In this document: one piece after another, positions 57,977 to 64,000 of the stretch
Layout of the letters: each line of letters begins with the position of its first letter
Numbering within the stretch: the first letter of the stretch is position 1
DNA from: Geodermatophilus marinus
GTDB lineage: Bacteria; Actinomycetota; Actinomycetes; Mycobacteriales; Geodermatophilaceae
Length of the DNA: 64,000 nucleotides
Assembly (NCBI RefSeq): GCF_003428645.1
Contig: NZ_QVQH01000017.1
Span: 1 to 64,000, forward strand
Reading direction: 5' to 3'
Program-made: the position numbers and the translations under genes
Notes under the pieces: generated by a model
The model's database searches: none
Told to the model about the DNA's origin: nothing
What the model saw: only the letters and a program-made list of their open reading frames with translations

Positions 57977-58867
57977 ATGGCGATCCGGCTCGGGCCCAAC
58001 CAGTACGGCAAGGCGGAGGTCCGCGTGGTCGCCGTCGACCGCGGCGGCCCGGCGCACGCGCTGCACGACCTGACCGTGAGCACCAGCCTGCGCGGGGACT
58101 TCGCGGCCGCGCACACCGCGGGCGACAACGCGCACGTGCACCCGACCGACAGCCAGAAGAACACCGTCTTCGCCTTCGCCCGGGACGGCGTCGGCTCCCC
58201 CGAGGCCTTCGGGCTGCGCCTGGCCCGCCACCTCGCCGGCACCTACCCGTGGGTCACCGGCGCCCGGGTGGCGGTCGACGCGCACGGCTGGCAGCGGATC
58301 CCCGTCGGCGGGCGGCCGCACGAGCACGCCTTCCGGCGGGACGGCGGCGAGGTGCGCACGGCGGTGGTGACCGTCGACGGCGGGCAGGTGCACGTGCTGG
58401 CGGGGCTGGCCGACCTCGTCGTCCTCAAGACCACCGGCTCGGAGTTCCGGGGCTTCCCGCGCGACGGTTACACGACGCTGGCCGAGACCCGGGAGCGGGT
58501 CCTCGCCACCGCGGTCACCGCGCGCTGGCGGTACACCACCGCCGACCTGGACTTCGACGCCGTGTTCGGCACCGCCCGCACCGCGCTGCTCGAGGCCTTC
58601 GCGTCCACCCACTCCCTCGCCCTGCAGCAGACGCTGTACGCGATGGGGACGGCGCTGCTCGAGCGGGTGCCCGAGGCGGCCGAGGTGCGCCTGTCGATGC
58701 CCAACCGGCACCACTTCCTGCAGGACCTCTCCCCGTTCGGGCGGGACAACCCCGACGTCGTCTACCACGCCGACGACCGGCCCTACGGGCTGATCGAGGG
58801 GACCGTGCTGCGCGACGACGTCCCGCCGGCACCGGTCGCCTGGGAGGGGACGCCCGGCACCTGCTGA
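57977..58867 (+). CDS. Urate oxidase (uricase)
   Basis: A 296-residue cofactor-free oxidase that turns urate into 5-hydroxyisourate and H2O2. The two T-fold halves carry K12 and T57 (HPTDSQKNTVFAFA), the catalytic Lys-Thr dyad. TTGSEFRGFPRDGYTTL and the C-terminal MPNRHHFLQDLSPFG with H245/H246 are family signatures. ATG at 57977. It is the third gene of the cluster. Allantoinase and later genes are not in this window. The nearby molybdenum hydroxylase (15832) could supply urate, but it sits in a different operon. Confidence 0.95.
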   Translation: MAIRLGPNQYGKAEVRVVAVDRGGPAHALHDLTVSTSLRGDFAAAHTAGDNAHVHPTDSQKNTVFAFARDGVGSPEAFGLRLARHLAGTYPWVTGARVAVDAHGWQRIPVGGRPHEHAFRRDGGEVRTAVVTVDGGQVHVLAGLADLVVLKTTGSEFRGFPRDGYTTLAETRERVLATAVTARWRYTTADLDFDAVFGTARTALLEAFASTHSLALQQTLYAMGTALLERVPEAAEVRLSMPNRHHFLQDLSPFGRDNPDVVYHADDRPYGLIEGTVLRDDVPPAPVAWEGTPGTC

Positions 58868-58874
58868 CGCCGGC

Positions 58875-58980
58875 GGGCCCGGCGCCGTCCGCGGGCCCCG
58901 GCGCCGTCCGCGGGCCCCGGCGTCAGCGGGCCCCGGCGCCGTCCGCGGGCCCCGGTGTCAGCGGGCCCCGGCGCCGTGCC
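58875..58980. repeat. GC-rich tandem repeats across a gene end
   Basis: The word GGGCCCCGGCGCCGTCCGC and a shorter variant GGGCCCCGGYGTCAGC repeat six times. A 35-bp period is visible between 58923 and 58958. The array includes the stop codon of the LiaF-like gene, and an extra TCAGC copy suggests the stop itself was duplicated. Confidence 0.75.
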
Positions 58981-59458
58981 CGGTCGGGGTGCTGATCCCC
59001 GCCCCTCCGAGCACGACGGCGGCGTGCACCCGCAGGTCGGCACCCCGCTCGTCGTCGGTGCGGGTCGCCCCCGACCCCTGCGCCAGGCCGATCCCGCCGA
59101 GCCCGCGGGCGGACCACCAGACCCGCCAGCCGGCCGGCACCCGGACGTCGAGGCCGCCCATGACCGCGCGCAGCGTGAGGTCGATGCCGCCGGGCACCGG
59201 CGCCAGCCCGCTCAGGTCCACCTCGCCGCCGGCCATGAGGAGGTCGACACGCAGCCGGGACAGCTCGGGGTTGACCGGCCGCAGCCGCAGCTCGCCGAGC
59301 GCGACCGTGCGCCGGATCCCGGCGGTGCTCTCGTCGCCCTCGTCGCTGCGGCGGGCGACCAGCCGGCCGGCCACGGCGAGCGCGGCCTGCAGCGCCCACC
59401 AGGCGAGCAGCCAGGGCAGGGCCCGGCGCAGGGCGGTGCGCAGCGCGGAGGTGCTCAT
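58958..59458 (-). CDS. LiaF-like (toastrack) membrane-anchored protein
   Basis: A 166-residue protein with one N-terminal transmembrane segment (about 14-31) and a C-terminal beta-helix-like domain: GGEVDLSGLAPVPGGIDLTLRAVMGGLDVRVPAGWRV. This resembles the C-terminal domain of LiaF/DUF2154 cell-envelope-stress proteins. No lia-type kinase is adjacent. ATG at 59458. The 3' end and stop codon lie within the 58875-58980 repeats, so the C-terminal residues may vary between strains. Confidence 0.72.
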   Translation of the reverse strand: MSTSALRTALRRALPWLLAWWALQAALAVAGRLVARRSDEGDESTAGIRRTVALGELRLRPVNPELSRLRVDLLMAGGEVDLSGLAPVPGGIDLTLRAVMGGLDVRVPAGWRVWWSARGLGGIGLAQGSGATRTDDERGADLRVHAAVVLGGAGISTPTGHGAGAR

Positions 59459-59632
59459 GGGCGCCAGCCTGCCCGCCGGGCGCCCGGGCTGCCCAGGGGG
59501 TCGCCCGTCCCGGTGACCGGCCCGCCACATCCCCGGGTGGGCGACGACCTCCCCGTCGCCCCTGCCCGTCGCCCCTGCCGCCGGTCCGCCGCCGCGCCGG
59601 TGCGGCCCGGCACCGACCCGCACCTCCCCCGT

Positions 59633-59661
59633 TTGCCCTGGTCCGGGGCCCGGCGTCTACT
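59633..59661 (+). promoter_or_regulatory. Candidate promoter of the 59690 gene
   Basis: TTGCCC (59633-59638) is 17 bp from TCTACT (59656-59661). This would start transcription about 20 nt before the GTG at 59690, which has a GGGGGGA ribosome site upstream. Confidence 0.5.
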
Positions 59662-59689
59662 GGGCACCGAGCCGAACGTGGGGGGACCC

Positions 59690-60175
59690 GTGGACACGGA
59701 GACAGCGACGCTGGCGGACCTCCGGCGGGCCGGCCGCGCGGCGTCGACCGCGCGCGACCCCGCCCTGCTGAGGGCGTGGGCGGCGGCCGAGCGGGACCAG
59801 GCGCGGGCGCTGGTCGAGGCCTCCCGGCGGCGGTGTGCCGAGGTGGCCGCCGCGCGCTCGGCCCGGTCGGCCCGCCCGGGCCCCGGCACGCCGGACCTCG
59901 CGGCCATGTGGACCCTGCGGCACGCCCTGGGCGACCGGGTCGCCCAGACGCGCCGCGCGGCCACCGCGCACCCCCGGACGCTGGCCGACCCGGGTGCCGC
60001 GCTGGCCGACTGCGAGGTGGTGGAGCGGCTGCTCGAGACGTGGGACGCGGTGACGCTGTGGGCCGACGACCCCGACGCCGGGCGCGGCGACGCCTGGGCG
60101 CAGGCCTCGGTCGCGCTGCACCGCGTGATGTGCCGGCTGGCGGCGCGCTGCACCACCCCGGCCGCCGCCCGCTGA
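59690..60175 (+). CDS. Hypothetical all-helical protein
   Basis: A 161-residue, Ala/Arg-rich protein with no recognised domain. Long amphipathic helices are predicted (ADLRRAGRAASTARDPALLRAWAAAERDQARALVEASRRRCAEVAAARSARS, then WTLRHALGDRVAQTRRAATAHPRTLAD). It has two Cys near the C-terminus. There is no signal peptide or membrane segment. The reading frame follows actinobacterial codon bias, has a promoter-like sequence, and does not overlap another gene, so it is probably real. Neighbours give no functional clue. Confidence 0.6.
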   Translation: MDTETATLADLRRAGRAASTARDPALLRAWAAAERDQARALVEASRRRCAEVAAARSARSARPGPGTPDLAAMWTLRHALGDRVAQTRRAATAHPRTLADPGAALADCEVVERLLETWDAVTLWADDPDAGRGDAWAQASVALHRVMCRLAARCTTPAAAR

Positions 60176-60217
60176 GCAGGCGGTCGCGGCGCCGCCGCCC
60201 GGTGGGACCGGACGGCC

Positions 60218-61312
60218 TCACCCGCCGGTGCGCAGCCGGTAGAACCGGAAGAAGTCGTTGTCCACCGGCAGCACGTCCACCCCGGCGTAGCCGGCCTCCC
60301 GCGCGTAGCGCTCCAGGGTGGCCGGCCGCATGACCGTCCCCGTGCCCACCGAGGGGCGGGTGGCGCGCCCGTCGGGCAGGCAGCAGGTGAGGCTGTAGCC
60401 GTACATGAGCCGCTCGACGTCGTCCCCCGGCGCGGTGAACTCCTCGGCGACCCGCTCGTCGACGACCAGGACGGTGCCGCCCGGGGCGGCCATGCCCCGC
60501 ATCGCCGCCAGGACCGAGACCGGGTCGGGCAGGTCGTGGACGCACTCGAACGCCGCCACGAGGGCGTACCGCCCCTCGGCGTCGGCCACCGCCCCCGCGT
60601 CGGCCACCCGGAAGAGCACCCGGTCGGCCACGCCCGCCGCCTCCGCGTTGCGCCGCGCGGCCTGCACCGAGGGCGCGTCCACGTCGAACCCGTCGACGCG
60701 GGCCTGCGGGTAGGCGCGGGCGATCCCGATCGAGGACCACCCCATCCCGCAGCCGACGTCGGCCACCCGGCCGCCGGCGCGCAGGGCCGCGTCCACCTCC
60801 GGCAGCGAGGGCAGGTCCTCGGTGACCAGCGCACCCAGGAAGTAGGGGCGGTTGGCGGCCGCCTGGGCGTCGCGGGCGTCGCCCATCTCCGCCCAGCCCA
60901 GCCCGTCCCCGGTGCGGTAGGCCTCGACCAGCCGGGGGACGTTGCGGGTGAAGGCCAGCGCGATCCGGGCGAAGGGCGCCATGTGGGAGGGGTCGGTCTC
61001 CTCCACCAGCACACCGCGGTGCTCCGGCGGCAGGGTGTAGCGCCGGGCGTCGGGCGCGGCCGCGACGTCGTCGACGGTGAGGTACCCGGCCACGGCCTGC
61101 TGCTCCAGCCACTCCCGGGCGTAGCGGGCGTCGGTACCGGTCCGCTCGGCCAGCTCCGGCGCGGTGGCGGGCGCCTCGGCCAGCGCGCGGTACCAGCCCA
61201 GCTCGCTGCCGAGGTGCAGGGCGGCGAGCTCCAGGCTGCCCGTGACCGCGTCGAGGATGCGCTGGGCCAGCGCCGCGGAGGTGCCGGTGGGTGGGAGGTC
61301 CGTGGTCGTCAT
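60218..61312 (-). CDS. Class I SAM-dependent methyltransferase with N-terminal winged helix
   Basis: A 364-residue protein of the Rv2258c-like group. The N-terminal 110 residues form a winged-helix dimerisation region (LELAALHLGSELGWYRALAEAPATAPELAERTGTDARYAREWLEQQAVAGYL). The SAM-binding motif I is VADVGCGMGWSSIGIA (about 184-199), with acidic DGFDVD in motif II and FECVHDLPDP as motif IV. The substrate is a small molecule or unknown. ATG at 61312. It is separated by 70 bp from the RsmC-like gene upstream on the same strand. Confidence 0.88.
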   Translation of the reverse strand: MTTTDLPPTGTSAALAQRILDAVTGSLELAALHLGSELGWYRALAEAPATAPELAERTGTDARYAREWLEQQAVAGYLTVDDVAAAPDARRYTLPPEHRGVLVEETDPSHMAPFARIALAFTRNVPRLVEAYRTGDGLGWAEMGDARDAQAAANRPYFLGALVTEDLPSLPEVDAALRAGGRVADVGCGMGWSSIGIARAYPQARVDGFDVDAPSVQAARRNAEAAGVADRVLFRVADAGAVADAEGRYALVAAFECVHDLPDPVSVLAAMRGMAAPGGTVLVVDERVAEEFTAPGDDVERLMYGYSLTCCLPDGRATRPSVGTGTVMRPATLERYAREAGYAGVDVLPVDNDFFRFYRLRTGG

Positions 61313-61382
61313 GGCGCCCCACCGTGGCCCGTCGCCCCGCCCCCGGGCAGGGACCTCGGTCCCTGCCGCGGCAGGGACCGCC

Positions 61383-62503
61383 TCAGCGCCGCGTGGACAC
61401 CGTGACCGTGAACCGCCGGTCGGCCGCCGCCACCCGGGTGGGGCCCACGAGCCGGCGCAGCGCCGCCCGGTGCGGCAGCCGGTTGTTGTAGACCGCCCAC
61501 AGCTCCCCGCCCGGCCGCAGCACCCGCCCGGCGGCGGCGAACAGCCGGTCGGCGGCACCGGTCACCACCGCCGCCCCCAGGTGGAACGGCGGGTTGCAGA
61601 CGACGAGGTCCACGGTGCCGTCGGGGACCGCGGCGGCCGCGTCGTCCCGGACCGCCCGCACCCGCCCGGCCACCCCGTTGGCCGCCGCCGTGGCCGCCGC
61701 CGAGGCGACCGCGGCGGCCGAGGCGTCGCTCGCGGTCACCGCCGCCCCCGGGCGGGCGAGCGCCAGGGCGGTGGCCAGCACGCCGGTGCCGCAGCCGAGG
61801 TCCAGCACCGTCGCGGCGCCCGGCGCGGCGCCCGGGAGCGCGGTCAGCAGCGCCCGGGTGCCGGCGTCGACCCGGGTGCCGGCGAACGCCGCGCCGTGCG
61901 CGCACACGGTCAGCCCCAGCTCCGGGTGCGGCCGGCAGCGGGGGAAGGACGACGACACCCCGGGACGCGGCCCGCGGGCCACGAGCACCCGCGACTTCTG
62001 CCGGGCCAGCGTCGCCCGCACGTCGGTGAACCCCACGCCGAGCGCGGCGTTCATCGCCGGGGTCATGTGCTTGACCCGCCCGCCGACGTGCAGGACGGCG
62101 TCCGGCGCGGCGCCCGCGGCCAGCTCGGCGAGCTCCCGCAGCGCGTCGAGGGAGCGCGGGGCCTTGGCGAGCAGGACCCGCGCACCGGCCACCAGCTCCG
62201 GGCCCAGCGGGAGCGTGCGGTACGTGCCGGCCAGGCCGGTCCGCCCGGCGTTGCGGGCCAGCGCCAGCTCGCCGACCAGCAGGTCCTGGTGCACCCGCAC
62301 GTCCCGGGCGCCGGCCGCGACCGCGCCCAGGGTGAGGGCGCCGTACGAGTCGTCGACCACCACCACCTCGCCGGGCCCGGCCGCCGCCACGGCGCCCGCG
62401 GCCTCGTCCAGCAGCAACCGGTCGGTGGCGTCGACCACGACCAGGTCCGGCGCCGCCACGTCCGGGTCCCGGCGCAGCCGGGCGAACAGCTCCTCCCGGT
62501 CGG

Positions 62504-62507
<4 letters not shown>
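61383..62507 (-). CDS. RsmC/RlmG-like rRNA guanine-N2 methyltransferase
   Basis: A 374-residue tandem-domain methyltransferase. The N-terminal half (1-175) is a degenerate MTase-like domain with VVVVDDSYGALTLGAVAAGA. The C-terminal half has SAM motif I VLDLGCGTGVLATALA (about 245-260) and the catalytic NPPFH (about 315). This matches enzymes that methylate guanine N2 in 16S or 23S rRNA. GTG at 62507 overlaps the haloalkane dehalogenase stop (GTGA), so the pair is translationally coupled. Confidence 0.88.
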
Positions 62508-63456
<949 letters not shown>

Positions 63457-63460
<4 letters not shown>

Positions 63461-63527
63461 GAGGGAAAGGAAGCTATACCCGCGTCGGGAGCCGCCTGAC
63501 AGGGGTACAGCTGCCTTTCCCTCGTGC
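63457..63527. promoter_or_regulatory. Large imperfect inverted repeat over the dehalogenase start
   Basis: GCACGAGGGAAAGG (63457-63470) and its perfect complement (63514-63527) form 14-bp arms. Similarity continues inward as AGCT and TACCC blocks, giving about 25-bp arms around a 21-nt centre. The left arm contains a minus-strand TATAGC (63473-63478) and the right arm a plus-strand TACAGC (63506-63511). It may be an operator or a hairpin ending the msrA transcript. Confidence 0.65.
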
Positions 63528-63570
63528 CCGCCGGACCCGTGCCCGCCGGCCCTCGTGCAGCGGCCCGGGC

Positions 63571-64000
63571 TCAGACGCCGGGCAGCCCCACGGGGCAGGA
63601 GACGCCGGTCGAGTGGATCGGGCAGTAGCCGTTCGGCACCTTGTACAGGTACTGCTGGTGGTAGTCCTCGGCGTAGTAGAACTCGCCGAGCGGCCGGATC
63701 TCGGTGGTGATCTCCCCGTAGCCGGCCGCGGTGAGCCGCTCCTGGAAGGCGTCCCTGCTGGCCGCGGCCGCGGCCTCCTGCTCGGGGCCCTGCGTGTAGA
63801 CCGCCGACCGGTACTGCGTGCCGATGTCGTTGCCCTGGCGCATGCCCTGGGTCGGGTCGTGGTCCTCCCAGAAGACCTTGAGCAGCTGCTCGTACGAGGT
63901 GACCGCCGGGTCGAACACCACGAGCACGACCTCGGTGTGACCGGTGCGCGCCGAGCAGACCTCCTCGTAGGTCGGGTTCGGGGTGTACCCGCCGGCGTAA
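63571..64000 (-). CDS. msrA: Peptide methionine sulfoxide reductase MsrA, N-terminus beyond the window
   Basis: Reduces methionine-S-sulfoxide in proteins. The visible 142 residues start at [31 protein letters not shown] and continue through [23 protein letters not shown], which includes substrate-site His, Glu and Tyr residues. They end with [15 protein letters not shown], carrying two C-terminal resolving cysteines. The catalytic GCFW motif and start codon lie to the right of 64000. Frame is intact to the edge. Confidence 0.94.
   Translation of the reverse strand, partial: YAGGYTPNPTYEEVCSARTGHTEVVLVVFDPAVTSYEQLLKVFWEDHDPTQGMRQGNDIGTQYRSAVYTQGPEQEAAAAASRDAFQERLTAAGYGEITTEIRPLGEFYYAEDYHQQYLYKVPNGYCPIHSTGVSCPVGLPGV

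Overview
The window is very GC-rich, codon-biased DNA from a free-living actinobacterium. A family-level guess is Geodermatophilaceae (Blastococcus/Geodermatophilus-like). The guess rests on the base composition, many GTG starts, start codons placed 6-7 nt after a TAGNNT -10 box (leaderless transcripts), a mycofactocin-type SDR, a class E sortase with its LPNTG substrate, a prokaryotic metallothionein and an actinobacterial 16S leader at the left edge. No tRNA, CRISPR array, phage or IS element was seen. The content is chromosomal and mostly metabolic and regulatory.

Layout: 1-202 is the promoter and leader of an rRNA operon that runs off the left end. 424-4291 holds AlkB, a RecQ helicase with a phosphoribosyltransferase-like tail, and a PHP phosphoesterase. 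4386-6530 holds carbamate kinase and a barbiturase/cyanurate-hydrolase-family ring-opening amidohydrolase. 6710-9644 holds a membrane PP2C phosphatase, a metallothionein, and a TetR/mycofactocin-SDR pair. 9794-18923 is a divergent catabolic locus: FdrA and DUF1116 to the left; to the right, a RutG-like pyrimidine permease, a three-subunit molybdenum hydroxylase and a CoxG-like protein. 19008-29787 holds an old yellow enzyme, a c-di-AMP riboswitch with a secreted lytic-transglycosylase-like protein, an ABC transporter beside a two-component system, a frameshifted serine hydrolase, a luciferase-like monooxygenase, a GAF-EAL protein and a DHFR-like reductase. 30073-32074 is an LPNTG surface protein, its sortase and a 50-residue membrane protein. 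32096-37374 holds a frameshifted ABC exporter divergent from a MarR regulator, DUF1707, an AlkZ-like protein and a GH13 enzyme. 37483-41477 is hyuA-hyuB. 41545-47903 is mostly regulators with divergent targets, plus LigC. 47937-54123 is a signalling pair that includes a 1691-residue protein. 54178-58867 is a urate-degradation cluster. 58958-64000 holds LiaF-like, methyltransferase and haloalkane dehalogenase genes and the 3' part of msrA.

How the genes may work together: four catabolic promoter regions and one MarR-type operon share an 18-bp palindrome (about TACCTCAGCGSTGAGGTA). It lies at 4348, 12733, 12763, 37458 and 47910. These loci encode carbamate kinase, ring-opening amidohydrolase, FdrA/DUF1116, pyrimidine permease plus hydroxylase, and hydantoinase A/B. 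My reading is a dispersed regulon for oxidative breakdown of pyrimidine-like or hydantoin-like rings, in which a carbamoyl group is released as carbamoyl phosphate and yields ATP through carbamate kinase. The substrate assignment is inference. The urate cluster (uricase, HIU hydrolase, OHCU decarboxylase, malate-synthase-like and DUF6986 proteins) does not carry the palindrome.
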